A stretch of 64,000 nt of DNA from Clostridium sp. AF15-31 (GCF_003461625.1 NZ_QTXL01000007.1:1-64000), one strand, 5' to 3'; shown: positions 41,762 through 52,932, counted from the first letter of the stretch. Translations and numbers: made by a program. Notes: generated by a model not told the origin, from the letters alone.

Positions 41762-42060
41762 TGGCAGACATCAAATATTATGACGTTATACTTAAGCCTG
41801 TAATCACAGAGAAAAGTATGAATGCAATGGCAGAGAAGAAGTACACATTTCTTGTACACCCGGAAGCAACAAAGTCTCAGATCAAAGAAGCTGTAGAGAA
41901 GATGTTCGAAGGAACAGAAGTTGCTAAGGTTAACACCATGAACAATGACGGTAAGGTTAAGAGACGTGGCGTAACACTTGGAAGAACAGACAAGTACAAG
42001 AAAGCAATCGTTAAACTTACAGAAGCAAGCAAAGAGATCGAAATTTTCGAAGGACTGTAA
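41761..42060 (+). CDS. rplW: Ribosomal protein L23
   Basis: 99 residues; [20 protein letters not shown] at the start and [19 protein letters not shown] later are L23 motifs. It overlaps rplD by one base. Confidence 0.98.
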   Translation: MADIKYYDVILKPVITEKSMNAMAEKKYTFLVHPEATKSQIKEAVEKMFEGTEVAKVNTMNNDGKVKRRGVTLGRTDKYKKAIVKLTEASKEIEIFEGL

Positions 42061-42124
42061 AATAACGAAACAGATTTATACGCAAAAAAGCGTGACAATA
42101 AATTGAACCGAAAGGAGAACAAAA

Positions 42125-42970
42125 ATGGGAATTAAGACATATAACCCATATACACCTTCCAGAAGAAATATGACTGGCCTTGATTTTTCAGAGATCACAA
42201 AATCAACACCTGAGAAATCACTCGTTGTATCAATGAGCAAGACAGCTGGTCGTAATAATCAGGGAAAGATCACAGTTAGACATCACGGTGGTGGTGAGAA
42301 ACGTAAATACAGAATTATAGATTTCAAGAGAAACGATAAGGATGGAATTCCAGCAACAGTTAATGCAATCGAATATGATCCAAACAGATCAGCAAACATT
42401 GCACTTCTGTTCTACGCTGATGGCGAGAAGAGATACATCCTTGCTCCTTATAAGTTAGCAGTAGGAGATGTTCTTATGAGTGGTGCTGAAGCAGAGATCA
42501 AAGTTGGTAACTGCCTCCCACTTCAGAATATTCCAGTTGGTACATTAGTACACAACATCGAGTTATACCCAGGTAAGGGCGGACAGCTTGTTCGTTCAGC
42601 AGGTAACTCAGCACAGCTTATGGCTAAGGAAGGAAAGTATGCAACATTAAGACTTCCTTCAGGCGAAATGAGAATGGTTCCAATCATCTGCCGTGCAACA
42701 ATCGGTCAGGTAGGAAACATTGAGTATGGCCTTGTTAACATTGGTAAAGCCGGACGTAAACGTCACATGGGTATTAGACCAACAGTTCGTGGTTCTGTTA
42801 TGAACCCTAATGACCATCCACATGGTGGTGGTGAAGGTAGAGCACCAATCGGTCGTTCAGGCCCTTCAACTCCATGGGGTAAGCCAGCAATGGGATTAAA
42901 GACAAGAAAGAAGAACAAGCAGTCTAATAAGATGATCGTAAGAAGAAGAGACGGCAAGAGCATTAAATAG
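42125..42970 (+). CDS. rplB: Ribosomal protein L2
   Basis: 281 residues; [40 protein letters not shown] and [19 protein letters not shown] (catalytic-centre His region) are diagnostic. AAAGGAG precedes the ATG. Confidence 0.98.
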   Translation: MGIKTYNPYTPSRRNMTGLDFSEITKSTPEKSLVVSMSKTAGRNNQGKITVRHHGGGEKRKYRIIDFKRNDKDGIPATVNAIEYDPNRSANIALLFYADGEKRYILAPYKLAVGDVLMSGAEAEIKVGNCLPLQNIPVGTLVHNIELYPGKGGQLVRSAGNSAQLMAKEGKYATLRLPSGEMRMVPIICRATIGQVGNIEYGLVNIGKAGRKRHMGIRPTVRGSVMNPNDHPHGGGEGRAPIGRSGPSTPWGKPAMGLKTRKKNKQSNKMIVRRRDGKSIK

Positions 42971-42989
42971 TTAATAAGGAGGTATGACA

Positions 42990-43268
42990 ATGGCTCGTTC
43001 ATTAAAAAAAGGACCATTCGCAGATGAGCATTTACTCAAGAAGATAGATGCTATGAATGCAAGCAATAGCAAAGAAGTTGTTAAGACCTGGTCAAGACGT
43101 TCAACAATTTTCCCATCATTCGTAGGTCATACAATCGCAGTTCATGATGGAAGAAAGCATGTACCTGTATATGTTACAGAAGACATGGTTGGACATAAGC
43201 TTGGTGAGTTCGTAGTTACCAGAACCTACAGAGGTCATGGTAAAGACGAAAAGAAGGGTAGAAGATAA
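42990..43268 (+). CDS. rpsS: Ribosomal protein S19
   Basis: 92 residues from ATG 42990 ([10 protein letters not shown]), 7 nt after AGGAGG; the ATG at 42984 abuts the ribosome site and is unlikely. [20 protein letters not shown] and [12 protein letters not shown] are S19 motifs. Confidence 0.98.
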   Translation: MARSLKKGPFADEHLLKKIDAMNASNSKEVVKTWSRRSTIFPSFVGHTIAVHDGRKHVPVYVTEDMVGHKLGEFVVTRTYRGHGKDEKKGRR

Positions 43269-43299
43269 TATTTGGAATATTTGAAAGGAGGACTAAATC

Positions 43300-43686
43300 A
43301 TGGCTAAAGGACATAGATCCCATGATAAGAGACTCAGAAATGAGAATAAAGATACCAGACCATCAGCTAAGGTATCATATGCAAGAGTGTCAGTAACAAA
43401 GGCTTGTTTCGTATTAGATGCCATCAGAGGTAAGGATGTTCAGACTGCACTTGGTATTCTGACATACAACCCAAGATATGGTTCAAGTGTTATAGAGAAG
43501 CTGTTAAAGTCAGCAATCGCAAATGCTGAAAACAACAATGGACTTAAGGCAGAGGACCTTTATGTAGCAGAGTGCTACGCTAACAAGGGACCTACAATGA
43601 AGAGAGTTCATCCAAGAGCCCAGGGTAGAGCATATAGAATCGAGAAGAGAACAAGTCACATCACAATCGTGCTTGACGAGAGATAG
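43300..43686 (+). CDS. rplV: Ribosomal protein L22
   Basis: 128 residues; KVSYARVSVTKACFVLDAIR, AIANAENNNGLKAEDLYV and HPRAQGRAYRIEKRTSHITI identify L22. Confidence 0.98.
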   Translation: MAKGHRSHDKRLRNENKDTRPSAKVSYARVSVTKACFVLDAIRGKDVQTALGILTYNPRYGSSVIEKLLKSAIANAENNNGLKAEDLYVAECYANKGPTMKRVHPRAQGRAYRIEKRTSHITIVLDER

Positions 43687-43696
43687 GAGGTAAATA

Positions 43697-44362
43697 ATGG
43701 GACAGAAAGTTAATCCTCATGGTTTAAGAGTCGGCGTTATCAAAGATTGGGATTCAAGATGGTATGCTGACACAAAGAATGATGAATTTTCTAACAACCT
43801 TGTAGAAGATCATAAAATCAGAACTTATTTAAAGAAGACACTTTACAATGCAAATATCTCAAAGATCGAGATCGAGAGAGCTGCAGACAGAGTAAAGGTT
43901 GCATTATATACAGCTAAGCCTGGTGTTATCATCGGTAAGGGCGGAGCTGGAATCGAAAAGATCAAAGCAGATGCACAGAAGCTTACAGATAAGAAGCTGT
44001 TCATCGATGTAAAAGAAATCAAGAAGCCGGATGCAGACGCACAGTTAGTAGCTGAGAACATTGCAGCACAGCTTGAGAATCGTATCTCATTCAGAAAAGC
44101 AATGAAGTCATGCATGAGCAGAACAATGAAAGCCGGAGCGCTTGGTATCAAGGCTTCATGTTCAGGACGTCTTGGTGGTGCTGATATGGCTAGAACAGAG
44201 TTCTACAGCCAGGGAACAATTCCTCTTCAGACACTTCGTGCTGACATTGATTATGGTTTTGCTGAAGCAGACACAACATTTGGTAAAGTTGGTGTTAAGA
44301 CATGGGTTTACCATGGTGAAGTACTTCCTGTAAAAGGAAAGAAGGAAGGAGCGGATAAATAA
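43697..44362 (+). CDS. rpsC: Ribosomal protein S3
   Basis: 221 residues; [20 protein letters not shown], the KH motif [15 protein letters not shown] and [17 protein letters not shown] are S3 signatures. Its stop overlaps the rplP ATG. Confidence 0.98.
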   Translation: MGQKVNPHGLRVGVIKDWDSRWYADTKNDEFSNNLVEDHKIRTYLKKTLYNANISKIEIERAADRVKVALYTAKPGVIIGKGGAGIEKIKADAQKLTDKKLFIDVKEIKKPDADAQLVAENIAAQLENRISFRKAMKSCMSRTMKAGALGIKASCSGRLGGADMARTEFYSQGTIPLQTLRADIDYGFAEADTTFGKVGVKTWVYHGEVLPVKGKKEGADK

Positions 44363-44799
44363 TGTTAATGCCTAAGAGAGTAAAGCGTCGTAAGCAGTTC
44401 AGAGGAACTATGGCTGGTAAGGCACTTAGAGGCAATAAGATTACAAACGGTCAGTATGGTTTAGTAGCACTTGAGCCTGCATGGATCAAGTCAAACCAGA
44501 TCGAAGCAGCCCGTATTGCGATGACAAGATATATGAAGCGTAGTGGTAAAGTATTTATCAAGATCTTCCCTGATAAGCCAGTTACAGCTAAGCCGGCTGA
44601 AACTCGTATGGGTTCAGGTAAGGGAGCACTTGAGTACTGGGTAGCAGTTGTTAAGCCAGGCAGAGTTATGTTTGAGATTGCAGACGTACCTGAAGAAGTA
44701 GCAAAAGAAGCTTTAAGACTTGCTATGCACAAGCTTCCACTTAAGTGTAAGATCGTTTCAAAAGAAGAATTAGAGGAGGTAGCAGGCAGTGAAAACTAA
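44362..44799 (+). CDS. rplP: Ribosomal protein L16
   Basis: 145 residues; [15 protein letters not shown] at the start, [16 protein letters not shown] and [19 protein letters not shown] confirm L16. Overlaps rpsC by one base and rpmC by 11 bases. Confidence 0.98.
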   Translation: MLMPKRVKRRKQFRGTMAGKALRGNKITNGQYGLVALEPAWIKSNQIEAARIAMTRYMKRSGKVFIKIFPDKPVTAKPAETRMGSGKGALEYWVAVVKPGRVMFEIADVPEEVAKEALRLAMHKLPLKCKIVSKEELEEVAGSEN

Positions 44800-44992
44800 G
44801 GACTATATGAACGAATTAAATGCTAAATCTGTTGATGAGCTTCAGAACGAATTAGTAGCTGCAAAGAAGGAATTATTTAACTTAAGATTCCAGAATGCTA
44901 CAAATCAGTTAGAGAACACAAGCAGAATCAAAGATGTAAGAAAGAATATTGCAAGAATACAGACAGTTATAGCCCAGAAGGCTAATGCTTAA
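44789..44992 (+). CDS. rpmC: Ribosomal protein L29
   Basis: 67 residues from GTG 44789, inside the rplP 3' end, with GAGGT upstream. [20 protein letters not shown] and [15 protein letters not shown] are L29 features. Confidence 0.96.
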   Translation: MKTKDYMNELNAKSVDELQNELVAAKKELFNLRFQNATNQLENTSRIKDVRKNIARIQTVIAQKANA

Positions 44993-45016
44993 TTATCTTA
45001 GAAGGAGGAATATATT

Positions 45017-45271
45017 GTGGAAAGAAATCTGAGAAAAACACGTGTAGGTATCGTTACAAGTGACAAGATGGACAAGACAATCGTTGTTTCTATCGTAGAT
45101 AATGTTAAGCATCCTCTTTATGGAAAGATCGTAAAGAGAACTTACAAGTTAAAGGCTCATGATGAGAAGAATGAGTGCAATATTGGCGATAGAGTAAGAG
45201 TTATGGAGACAAGACCTTTATCAAAGGATAAGAGATGGAGACTTGTTGAGATTATAGAGAAGGCTAAATAA
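45017..45271 (+). CDS. rpsQ: Ribosomal protein S17
   Basis: 84 residues from GTG 45017 with AGGAGG upstream. [39 protein letters not shown] and [18 protein letters not shown] identify S17. Confidence 0.97.
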   Translation: MERNLRKTRVGIVTSDKMDKTIVVSIVDNVKHPLYGKIVKRTYKLKAHDEKNECNIGDRVRVMETRPLSKDKRWRLVEIIEKAK

Positions 45272-45284
45272 GGAGGCAAATAAA

Positions 45285-45653
45285 ATGGTTCAGCAGGAAA
45301 CAAGACTTAAAGTTGCTGATAATACTGGTGCCAAAGAGCTCCTTTGCATCAGAGTTTTAGGCGGCTCAGTAAGAAGATATGCAAATATCGGCGATGTCAT
45401 CGTTGCCTCAGTTAAAGACGCAACACCAGGCGGAGTTGTTAAAAAAGGTGATGTTGTTAAGGCCGTAGTAGTAAGATCAAAGAAGGGCGCTCGTCGTAAG
45501 GATGGTTCATACATCAAGTTTGATGAGAACGCAGCAGTTATTATAAAAGACGATTTAAATCCAAGAGGAACACGTATCTTTGGACCAGTTGCAAGAGAGT
45601 TAAGAGACAAGAAGTTCATGAAGATTGTCTCACTTGCACCTGAAGTATTATAA
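45285..45653 (+). CDS. rplN: Ribosomal protein L14
   Basis: 122 residues; [20 protein letters not shown] and [20 protein letters not shown] are L14 signatures. AAGGAGG precedes the ATG. Confidence 0.98.
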   Translation: MVQQETRLKVADNTGAKELLCIRVLGGSVRRYANIGDVIVASVKDATPGGVVKKGDVVKAVVVRSKKGARRKDGSYIKFDENAAVIIKDDLNPRGTRIFGPVARELRDKKFMKIVSLAPEVL

Positions 45654-45666
45654 GGAGGTGTAGACC

Positions 45667-45984
45667 ATGGCAACATTAAAGATTAAGAAAGATGATATGG
45701 TACAGGTTATTGCCGGCAAGGATAAAGGCAAAGAAGGCAAGGTCCTTCATGTTGACAAGAAGAACGGTACTGTAGTCGTTGAAGGCGTAAATAAAGTATT
45801 TAAGCACAGCAAGCCAAGCATGGCTAACCAGGCAGGCGGAATTATCGAAATGGAAGCTCCAATGGACATCTCCAATGTAATGTATCTTTACAAAGGCAAG
45901 CCGGTAAGAGTTGGTTTTGAAGGAACAGGTAAAGATAAAGTCCGTGTTGCTAAAGTAGATGGCAAAACAGAGAAGATAGATTAA
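45667..45984 (+). CDS. rplX: Ribosomal protein L24
   Basis: 105 residues; a KOW motif (KKDDMVQVIAGKDKGKEGKV) and EGVNKVFKHSKPS, GGIIEMEAPMDISNVM are L24 features. Confidence 0.97.
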   Translation: MATLKIKKDDMVQVIAGKDKGKEGKVLHVDKKNGTVVVEGVNKVFKHSKPSMANQAGGIIEMEAPMDISNVMYLYKGKPVRVGFEGTGKDKVRVAKVDGKTEKID

Positions 45985-46004
45985 TTGGAAGGAGGTCGTC
46001 TTAG

Positions 46005-46544
46005 TTGAGTAGACTTAGAGAAAAGTATGACGCTGAAATTAAAAGCGCCATGACTGAAAAATTTGGATATAAAAATGTAATGCAGATCCCAAAGCTTGAT
46101 AAGATCGTTATTAACATGGGCGTTGGTGAAGCAAGAGAAAATGCTAAAGTTTTAGACGCAGCTATCAAGGATCTTGAAACAATCGCCGGTCAGAAGGCAG
46201 TTGTTACACGTGCGAGAAAGTCAGTTGCTAACTTCAAGTTAAGAGAAGGAATGCCTATCGGATGTAAAGTAACACTTCGTGGCGAGAAGATGTATGAGTT
46301 CTTAGATCGTCTTGTAAACCTTGCACTTCCTCGTGTACGTGACTTTAGAGGTGTTAACCCTAACGGTTTCGATGGCAGAGGTAACTATGCTTTAGGAATC
46401 AAGGAACAGCTCATTTTCCCAGAAATCGAGTACGATAAGATTGATAAAGTCAGAGGTATGGATATCATCTTTGTTACAACAGCAGAGACAGACGAAGAAG
46501 GTCGCGAACTGTTAACATTATTTGGTATGCCTTACAGCAAATAA
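46005..46544 (+). CDS. rplE: Ribosomal protein L5
   Basis: 179 residues from TTG 46005 ([15 protein letters not shown]) with GGAGG upstream. [40 protein letters not shown] and [20 protein letters not shown] are diagnostic. Confidence 0.98.
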   Translation: MSRLREKYDAEIKSAMTEKFGYKNVMQIPKLDKIVINMGVGEARENAKVLDAAIKDLETIAGQKAVVTRARKSVANFKLREGMPIGCKVTLRGEKMYEFLDRLVNLALPRVRDFRGVNPNGFDGRGNYALGIKEQLIFPEIEYDKIDKVRGMDIIFVTTAETDEEGRELLTLFGMPYSK

Positions 46545-46564
46545 TTAAAGGAGGAAGATTCGTT

Positions 46565-46750
46565 ATGGCTAAGACAGCAATGAAAGTTAAACAGCAGCGT
46601 AAACAGAAGTTCTCATCAAGAGAATATACACGTTGCAAGATTTGTGGACGTCCACACTCAGTATTAAAGAAATACGGAATCTGTAGAATCTGCTTCCGTG
46701 AATTAGCATACAAGGGACAGATCCCTGGCGTTAAGAAATCAAGCTGGTAA
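46565..46750 (+). CDS. rpsZ: Ribosomal protein S14, zinc-binding type
   Basis: 61 residues, the short zinc form: [20 protein letters not shown] gives two CxxC pairs. Product name sometimes rpsN type Z. AGGAGG precedes the ATG. Confidence 0.97.
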   Translation: MAKTAMKVKQQRKQKFSSREYTRCKICGRPHSVLKKYGICRICFRELAYKGQIPGVKKSSW

Positions 46751-46774
46751 GAGATAGAAGGAGGAAGAAACATT

Positions 46775-47176
46775 ATGTCAATGAGCGATCCAATAGCAGA
46801 TATGCTTACAAGAATTCGTAATGCTAACACAGCAAAACATGATACAGTAGAAATCCCTGCTTCAAAGATGAAAAAGGCTATTGCTGACATCCTTTTATCA
46901 GAAGGATATGTTCAGGCAGTAGACATTATCGAAGATGGTAAGTTTGAGACAATCAAAATTACATTGAAGTATGGTGCAGATAAGAACGAGAAGATCATCA
47001 CAGGCCTTAAGAGAATCTCTAAGCCAGGTCTTCGTGTATATGCAAGCAAGGATGAGCTTCCAAGAGTACTTGGTGGACTCGGAACTGCAATTATTTCAAC
47101 AAACAAAGGTGTACTTACTGACAAGGAAGCAAGAAAGCAGAATGTTGGTGGCGAAGTATTAGCATTTGTTTGGTAG
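46775..47176 (+). CDS. rpsH: Ribosomal protein S8
   Basis: 133 residues; [40 protein letters not shown] and [20 protein letters not shown] mark S8. It is followed by an unusually long 292-bp spacer carrying repeats. Confidence 0.98.
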   Translation: MSMSDPIADMLTRIRNANTAKHDTVEIPASKMKKAIADILLSEGYVQAVDIIEDGKFETIKITLKYGADKNEKIITGLKRISKPGLRVYASKDELPRVLGGLGTAIISTNKGVLTDKEARKQNVGGEVLAFVW

Positions 47177-47178
47177 GC

Positions 47179-47352
47179 ATTGAGCACTTAGTGAGCACAA
47201 GCTGAAAGCGCCGTGCGAAGTTAGTGCGAAAGCCCATCCCGAGACTTAACGAATACGAGTCGAAGACGATGGATGAGTTTAGTTCGAGTGGATGTCATTA
47301 GAGCACTTAGTGAGCACAAGCTGAAAGCACCGTGCGAAGTTAGTGCGAAAGC
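47179..47352 (+). repeat. Element E: two 55-nt direct repeats flanking a third GA hairpin
   Basis: Repeat R1 (47179-47233) and R2 (47297-47352) are nearly identical; between them lies hairpin M (47235-47294) closed by CATCC/GGATG. All three carry the tandem-GA motif: R1 CTTAGT-GA-GCAC...GTGC-GA-AGTTAG, M CTTAAC-GA...GA-GTTTAG, R2 as R1. The motif is that of elements A and B. Its place inside the ribosomal operon, between rpsH and rplF, means it is highly transcribed. Confidence 0.75.
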
Positions 47353-47365
47353 TGATAAAACAATC

Positions 47366-47428
47366 CCTCCGGCATCATTTCCTGAAAAATACCGGAGGTT
47401 AAAGCCTGCATGGATACACTCCATGCAG
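47366..47428 (+). other. Two hairpins before rplF
   Basis: CCTCCGG (47366-47372) pairs with CCGGAGG (47392-47398); CTGCATGGA (47406-47414) pairs with TCCATGCAG (47420-47428). Neither is followed by a T run, so read-through into rplF is expected. Confidence 0.6.
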
Positions 47429-47468
47429 CACAAATACAAATAATATAAATTTTAAGGAGGAAGGCGAA

Positions 47469-48008
47469 ATGTCACGTATCGGAAGAATGCCTATCGCTGT
47501 ACCTGCAGGAGTGACTGTAGATATCGCAGAAAATAATAAAGTGACTGTTAAAGGACCAAAGGGAACACTTGAGAGAGTTCTCCCAGCAGAAATGGATATT
47601 AAGTTAGAAGCTGATGTAATCACAGTTTCAAGACCTAATGATTTAAAGAAGATGAAGTCTTTACACGGACTTACCAGAACACTTATCCACAACATGATCA
47701 TTGGTGTTACAGAGGGTTATGTTAAGGATCTGGAAGTAAACGGTGTAGGTTATAGAGCTCAGAAGCAGGGCAATAAATTAGTTCTTGCTCTTGGTTATTC
47801 ACATCCAGTTGAGATGGTTGACCCAGAAGGTATCGAAGTAAAGGTTGATGGTAACAAGATTTCAGTTGTTGGTATTGACAAGGAAAAAGTTGGTCAGTAT
47901 GCAGCAGAGATCAGAGAAAAGAGAGCACCGGAACCTTACAAGGGCAAAGGTATCAAGTATGTTGACGAGACTATCAGACGTAAAGTTGGTAAGACTGGTA
48001 AGAAATAA
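47469..48008 (+). CDS. rplF: Ribosomal protein L6
   Basis: 179 residues; [40 protein letters not shown] and [20 protein letters not shown] are L6 motifs. AAGGAGG precedes the ATG. Confidence 0.98.
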   Translation: MSRIGRMPIAVPAGVTVDIAENNKVTVKGPKGTLERVLPAEMDIKLEADVITVSRPNDLKKMKSLHGLTRTLIHNMIIGVTEGYVKDLEVNGVGYRAQKQGNKLVLALGYSHPVEMVDPEGIEVKVDGNKISVVGIDKEKVGQYAAEIREKRAPEPYKGKGIKYVDETIRRKVGKTGKK

Positions 48009-48025
48009 TAAAGGAGTGAGATAAG

Positions 48026-48394
48026 ATGGTTAATAAAGAATCAAGAAGCGAAGTTCGTATTAAGAAGCATATGCGTGTTCGTAATCATTTAGCTGGAACA
48101 GCAGATAGACCACGTTTAGCAGTTTTCAGAAGTAATAATCATATGTACGCTCAGATTATTGATGATTCAGTTGGAAACACAATTGTAGCAGCATCAACAG
48201 TAGAGAAGTCAATCAAGGAAGCACTTGAGCAGACAGATAATGTAGATGCAGCAGCATACGTTGGTAAAGTTGTTGCTGAAAGAGCACTGGAAAAGGGAAT
48301 CAAGACTGTTGTATTTGACAGAGGAGGATTCATCTACCAGGGTAAGGTTCAGGCATTAGCAGATGCAGCAAGAGAAGCTGGTCTAGAATTCTAA
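48026..48394 (+). CDS. rplR: Ribosomal protein L18
   Basis: 122 residues; [31 protein letters not shown] and [20 protein letters not shown] are L18 features. Confidence 0.98.
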   Translation: MVNKESRSEVRIKKHMRVRNHLAGTADRPRLAVFRSNNHMYAQIIDDSVGNTIVAASTVEKSIKEALEQTDNVDAAAYVGKVVAERALEKGIKTVVFDRGGFIYQGKVQALADAAREAGLEF

Positions 48395-48413
48395 GAAGGA
48401 GGAAGAACAACAT

Positions 48414-48923
48414 ATGAAGCGTGAAATAATTGATGCTAGTAAATTAGAATTAGAAGATAAAGTAGTAGATATCAAACGTGTAACTAAGGTTGTTAAGGGC
48501 GGACGTAATTCTAGATTTGCATGTCTTGTAGTTGTTGGTGACAAAAACGGTCATGTAGGCGTAGGCGTTGGTAAGGCTGTAGAAATTCCTGAAGCTATCC
48601 GTAAGGGTAAGGAAGATGCAGCTAAGCACCTTGTTACAGTTCCTGTAAATGAAAACGGAAGTATCCCATATGATTGGAACGGAGAATTTGGTAGTGCAAC
48701 AGTATTGCTTAAGTCAGCTCCAGAAGGTACTGGTATTATCGCCGGTGGTCCTGCTCGTAACGTACTTGAGCTTGCTGGATACAAGAATATCCGTACAAAA
48801 TCCTTAGGATCAAACAACAAACAGAACGTAGTTCTTGCAACAATCAAAGGTCTTTCAGAGATCAAGACTCCGGAAGAGATCGCAAGACTTCGTGGAAAAT
48901 CTGTTGATGAGATACTTAACTAA
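48414..48923 (+). CDS. rpsE: Ribosomal protein S5
   Basis: 169 residues; [40 protein letters not shown] and [18 protein letters not shown] identify S5. Confidence 0.98.
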   Translation: MKREIIDASKLELEDKVVDIKRVTKVVKGGRNSRFACLVVVGDKNGHVGVGVGKAVEIPEAIRKGKEDAAKHLVTVPVNENGSIPYDWNGEFGSATVLLKSAPEGTGIIAGGPARNVLELAGYKNIRTKSLGSNNKQNVVLATIKGLSEIKTPEEIARLRGKSVDEILN

Positions 48924-48937
48924 GGAGGTATTATAAG

Positions 48938-49120
48938 ATGGCAGATAAGTTAAAAGTTACTTTAGTAAAATCACCAATCGGATGCGTACCAAAGCATAAG
49001 AGAACTGTAGAAGCATTAGGTCTTAAGAAGGTAAACAAGTCAGTTGAACTTCCTAACAATGCTGCAACTCTTGGTATGGTTAAGCAGGTTAGTTATTTAG
49101 TAAAGGTAGAAGAGATTTAA
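48938..49120 (+). CDS. rpmD: Ribosomal protein L30
   Basis: 60 residues; KVTLVKSPIGCVPKHKRTVE and LGLKKVNKSVELPNN mark L30. AAGGAGG precedes the ATG. Confidence 0.97.
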   Translation: MADKLKVTLVKSPIGCVPKHKRTVEALGLKKVNKSVELPNNAATLGMVKQVSYLVKVEEI

Positions 49121-49144
49121 TTATATTTGAAGGAGGTGCAGGTC

Positions 49145-49585
49145 GTGAATTTATCAACATTAAAGCCAGCAGAAGGTTCTAAGCATAGTACTAATTTCAG
49201 AGTAGGCCGTGGTCATGGTTCAGGAAATGGTAAGACTGCAGGTAAGGGCCATAAGGGTCAGAAGGCACGTTCAGGATCACCTAGACCAGGATTTGAAGGC
49301 GGACAGATGCCTTTATATAGAAGAATCCCTAAGAGAGGATTTACATGTATCAATCACAAAGATATCGTTGCAATCAATGTTTCAGTTCTTGATCGTTTCG
49401 AGGATGGAGCAGAGGTTACAGTAGATACACTTGTTGAATGCGGTATCGTAAAGAACCCACGTGATGGAGTTAAGATTCTTGGAAATGGAGAGTTAACAAA
49501 GAAGCTTACAGTTAAGGCAAATGCTTTTTCAAAGTCAGCAGTCGAGAAGATTGAAGCTCTTGGCGGAAAAGCAGAGGTGATCTAA
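49145..49585 (+). CDS. rplO: Ribosomal protein L15
   Basis: 146 residues from GTG 49145 ([14 protein letters not shown]), 8 nt after AGGAGG; the frame upstream of it contains that ribosome site. [20 protein letters not shown] and [17 protein letters not shown] are L15 motifs. Confidence 0.97.
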   Translation: MNLSTLKPAEGSKHSTNFRVGRGHGSGNGKTAGKGHKGQKARSGSPRPGFEGGQMPLYRRIPKRGFTCINHKDIVAINVSVLDRFEDGAEVTVDTLVECGIVKNPRDGVKILGNGELTKKLTVKANAFSKSAVEKIEALGGKAEVI

Positions 49586-49587
49586 TA

Positions 49588-50901
49588 ATGTTTAAAACCT
49601 TTATCAATGCATTCAAAGTAAAGGAATTAAGACAGAAATTATTATACACATTCTTTGTTCTCATAGTAGTCAGGCTGGGAAGCCTGATTACTGTACCGGG
49701 AATCCGAGCAGCAGCGATTAAAGAATATCTAAGTAACGCACTTGGAGATTCCTTCAATCTGTTCAGCTCATTCACCGGAGGATCGTTCGATCAGATGTCA
49801 ATATTTGCATTGAACGTAACACCATATATTACATCTTCCATTATCATCCAGCTTCTTACCATAGCAATTCCAGCTCTGGAAGAAATGCAGAAAGATGGTG
49901 AAGACGGAAGAAAGAAAATTACAGCAATTACCCGTTTTTTAACGATCGGTCTCGCAATTCTGGAAAGTGCTGGTCTTGCGATCAATTTCGGAAGAAAAGG
50001 ATTCATGGACAGCTACAATTTCTGGACAGTGCTTTCAATGATCGTTATCCTTACAGGTGGTAGTGCATTTGTAATGTGGCTTGGCGAACGTGTAACAGAT
50101 CGTGGTGTGGGAAATGGTATTTCCATTATCCTGTTGATTAACATCGTATCAACCATGCCAAATGATTTCAAGAATATTTACACACAGTTCATCAAAGGCA
50201 AAGATGCAGTCAGAATGTGTCTGATCGCACTTCTGGTTGTTGCAATTGTTGTAGGTGTAACCATTCTTGTATGTATGCTTCAGGGAGCTGAAAGAAAGAT
50301 TCCTGTACAGTATGCAAAGAAAGTTCAGGGTAGAAAGCAGATGGGAGGTCAGTCCTCCAACATTCCGCTTAAGGTAAATACAGCAGGCGTTATTCCTGTA
50401 ATCTTTGCTTCTTCACTGATGGCGATTCCTTCTATTATAACGAGTTTATTTGGAAAGAGTCCATCCGGTGTCGGTGCTAAGATCCTTCAGGGAATGAGCC
50501 AGTCATACTGGTTTAATCCGAACTATCCTTGGGGATTCCTTGGATTGGCAGTATATATCTTACTGGTATTCTTCTTCGCGTATTTCTATACAGCAATTAC
50601 CTTCAATCCAATGGAGATTGCAAATAACATGAAGAAGAGCGGTGGTTTTGTACCGGGTATTCGACCAGGTAAGCCAACCCAGGACTATTTAAATAAAATA
50701 CTGAACTATATTATATTTATCGGAGCAGTTGGTCTTTTGATCGTTGCGATGATTCCTATGTTCTTCAACGGATTTTTCAGTGTAAATGTTTCATTTGGTG
50801 GAACATCCATCATCATCGTAGTTGGTGTTGTAATTGAAACCATGAAGAGTCTGGAATCACAGATGTTAGTAAGACATTATCAGGGATTCTTATTAGATTA
50901 A
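49588..50901 (+). CDS. secY: Preprotein translocase subunit SecY
   Basis: A 437-residue, ten-helix core of the Sec translocon. Family motifs: [73 protein letters not shown] and [20 protein letters not shown]. It is the standard last gene of the spc operon, exporting proteins such as the BspA paralogues. Confidence 0.98.
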   Translation: MFKTFINAFKVKELRQKLLYTFFVLIVVRLGSLITVPGIRAAAIKEYLSNALGDSFNLFSSFTGGSFDQMSIFALNVTPYITSSIIIQLLTIAIPALEEMQKDGEDGRKKITAITRFLTIGLAILESAGLAINFGRKGFMDSYNFWTVLSMIVILTGGSAFVMWLGERVTDRGVGNGISIILLINIVSTMPNDFKNIYTQFIKGKDAVRMCLIALLVVAIVVGVTILVCMLQGAERKIPVQYAKKVQGRKQMGGQSSNIPLKVNTAGVIPVIFASSLMAIPSIITSLFGKSPSGVGAKILQGMSQSYWFNPNYPWGFLGLAVYILLVFFFAYFYTAITFNPMEIANNMKKSGGFVPGIRPGKPTQDYLNKILNYIIFIGAVGLLIVAMIPMFFNGFFSVNVSFGGTSIIIVVGVVIETMKSLESQMLVRHYQGFLLD

Positions 50902-50921
50902 TTGTAAGATACAGATATAAA

Positions 50922-50968
50922 AAACACGAAAAATGGGAGTGTACACTTGTGCACTTCCTATTCGTGTA
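50922..50968 (+). other. Hairpin between secY and adk
   Basis: ACACGAA...GGGAGTG pairs with CACTTCC...TTCGTGT (about 50923-50966), with a central GTACACTTGTGC. It lacks a long T run. Could be a weak terminator, processing site or adk regulator. Confidence 0.5.
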
Positions 50969-51071
50969 TTATAGTATAAGTATCTATGGCTTGTTCATTT
51001 GGAGGACGGCTGATAACAGGAGGGATTGCAATGAACGTATCCCGCAGGAAAATAAAAAATGGAGGTTATAT

Positions 51072-51716
51072 ATGAAGATAATTATGTTAGGTGCGCCAGG
51101 CGCAGGCAAAGGTACACAGGCTAAAATGATCGCTGAGAAGTACGGAGTACCACATATCTCAACAGGAGATATTTTCAGAGCAAACATCAAGAACGGAACA
51201 GAACTCGGAGCAAAGGCAAAGGAATATATGGATAAGGGACTTCTTGTTCCGGATGAATTAGTTGTAGATCTGGTAATTGACAGATTCAAAGCAGACGACT
51301 GCGCAAAGGGATATATCCTTGATGGATTTCCAAGAACTATTCCACAGGCAGAGGCACTTGACAAAGCATTATCAGCAATCGGTGATTCTGTAGACTATGC
51401 GATCAACGTAGAAGTACCGGATGAGAATATCGTTCGCAGAATGTCCGGAAGACGTGCATGCGTTGGCTGTGGTGCAACATATCATATTGTATATAACCCT
51501 ACAAAAGTGGAAGGCAAATGTGATGTATGTTCATCCGATCTTATCTTAAGAGATGACGATCAGCCGGAAACAGTATTAAACAGACTGAAAGTATATCATG
51601 AGCAGACACAGCCATTGATCGATTTCTATGCTAAGAAAGGAATCCTGAAAGAAGTTGATGGAACAATGGATATGAATGATGTATTTGCAGCAATCGTTAA
51701 GATTTTAGGTGAATAA
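51072..51716 (+). CDS. adk: Adenylate kinase
   Basis: A 214-residue kinase (ATP + AMP to 2 ADP). P-loop [13 protein letters not shown]-binding [29 protein letters not shown] and a zinc-type LID with CVGCGATYH...CDVCSSDL (two CxxC pairs). The start is ATG 51072 with GGAGG upstream; the long upstream extension of the frame is not conserved. Confidence 0.97.
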   Translation: MKIIMLGAPGAGKGTQAKMIAEKYGVPHISTGDIFRANIKNGTELGAKAKEYMDKGLLVPDELVVDLVIDRFKADDCAKGYILDGFPRTIPQAEALDKALSAIGDSVDYAINVEVPDENIVRRMSGRRACVGCGATYHIVYNPTKVEGKCDVCSSDLILRDDDQPETVLNRLKVYHEQTQPLIDFYAKKGILKEVDGTMDMNDVFAAIVKILGE

Positions 51717-51717
51717 A

Positions 51718-52485
51718 ATGGCAATATCTATAAAATCTGAGAGAGAAATTGAATTGATGAAAGAAGCCGGCAGAATTCTGGCTCTCACACATGAGGAGCT
51801 GAAGAAGGCGATCAAACCGGGAATCACAACCTATGAGATCGATAAACTTGGTGAAGAAGTGATCAGAAGCTATGGCTGTATTCCTTCCTTCCTGAATTAT
51901 AACGGTTATCCGGCATCTATCTGTGTATCCGTGAATGAGGAAGTTGTTCATGGTATACCATCAAAGACAAGATTTCTGAAAGAGGGCGACATAGTAAGTC
52001 TTGATGCAGGCGTTATCTATGAAGGATATCACTCCGATGCAGCAAGAACTTATGGAGTAGGAAAGATTTCACCGGAAAATGAGCATCTGATTGCAGTTAC
52101 AAAGCAGAGCTTTTTCGAAGCAATGAAGGTTGCTGTTCCGGGAAATCATATTCGAGATATCGGAAGGGCTGTAGAGCAGTATGTTTTGAAATTTGGATAT
52201 GGAATCGTAGAAGATCTGGTTGGACATGGTGTTGGAGCAAATCTTCATGAGGATCCGGAAATACCGAATTTTGAAACGATCAAAAAAGGACCAAAGCTGA
52301 AACCGGGAATGACGATCGCAATCGAACCGATGATAACAGCAGGTGATTATGAAGTAGACTGGCTGGATGATGACTGGACTGTCGTAACCGTGGATGGTTC
52401 CAATGCAGCACACTATGAGAACACGATCCTTATTACAGAGGACAAACCGATCATCTTGTCGCAGGCAGAAGGATTGGAATTATAG
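51718..52485 (+). CDS. map: Methionine aminopeptidase, type I
   Basis: A 255-residue dinuclear metalloenzyme removing N-terminal Met. Metal ligands in DIVSLDAGVIYEGYHSDAAR (two Asp), GHGVGANLHEDPEIPNF (His), IAIEPMITAG (Glu) and the last Glu in YENTILITED. The start is ATG 51718, one base after the adk stop. Confidence 0.96.
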   Translation: MAISIKSEREIELMKEAGRILALTHEELKKAIKPGITTYEIDKLGEEVIRSYGCIPSFLNYNGYPASICVSVNEEVVHGIPSKTRFLKEGDIVSLDAGVIYEGYHSDAARTYGVGKISPENEHLIAVTKQSFFEAMKVAVPGNHIRDIGRAVEQYVLKFGYGIVEDLVGHGVGANLHEDPEIPNFETIKKGPKLKPGMTIAIEPMITAGDYEVDWLDDDWTVVTVDGSNAAHYENTILITEDKPIILSQAEGLEL

Positions 52486-52534
52486 AAAATAAAAAATGAA
52501 TTCAAAATCTCAAGGATTTTAAGGAGGATTAAAA

Positions 52535-52753
52535 ATGTCAAAGGCAGACGTAATTGAAGTAGAAGGAACAGTAATCGAGAAGTTACCAAATGCAATGTTT
52601 CAGGTAGAGATCGAGAATGGTCATAAGGTTTTAGCACACATTAGTGGTAAGCTCAGAATGAATTATATCAAGATCCTTCCGGGTGATAAGGTAACAATTG
52701 AATTATCACCATACGACCTGACAAAGGGAAGAATTGTTTGGAGAGATAAATAA
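52535..52753 (+). CDS. infA: Translation initiation factor IF-1
   Basis: 72 residues; [40 protein letters not shown] and [14 protein letters not shown] are IF-1 motifs (OB fold). AGGAGG precedes the ATG. Confidence 0.98.
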   Translation: MSKADVIEVEGTVIEKLPNAMFQVEIENGHKVLAHISGKLRMNYIKILPGDKVTIELSPYDLTKGRIVWRDK

Positions 52754-52862
52754 ATTCTTCTATATAAAGAGGTATGTAATGAACATCCTGTAAAGATATT
52801 CCCTTTATAGGATGTGATTTATCATAATAATCCCATTAATATGAAAAAAATAGAAAATGGGA

Positions 52863-52891
52863 CTTGCATTCTATTGTGAAAAATGATAGAA
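52863..52891 (+). promoter_or_regulatory. Internal promoter before rpmJ
   Basis: TTGCAT (about 52863-52868), 17 bp, TAGAAT (about 52886-52891), about 42 bp before rpmJ. It would allow separate transcription of the rpmJ-rpsM-rpsK-rpsD-rpoA-rplQ part. Confidence 0.6.
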
Positions 52892-52932
52892 TGCTTATTC
52901 GTAGCGGACTTTTTTTGAAAGGAGATTTTCTA

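Noticed and set aside
47366..47398. Terminator between rpsH and rplF
   Set aside because: Strong stem but no T run, and termination there would block essential downstream genes.
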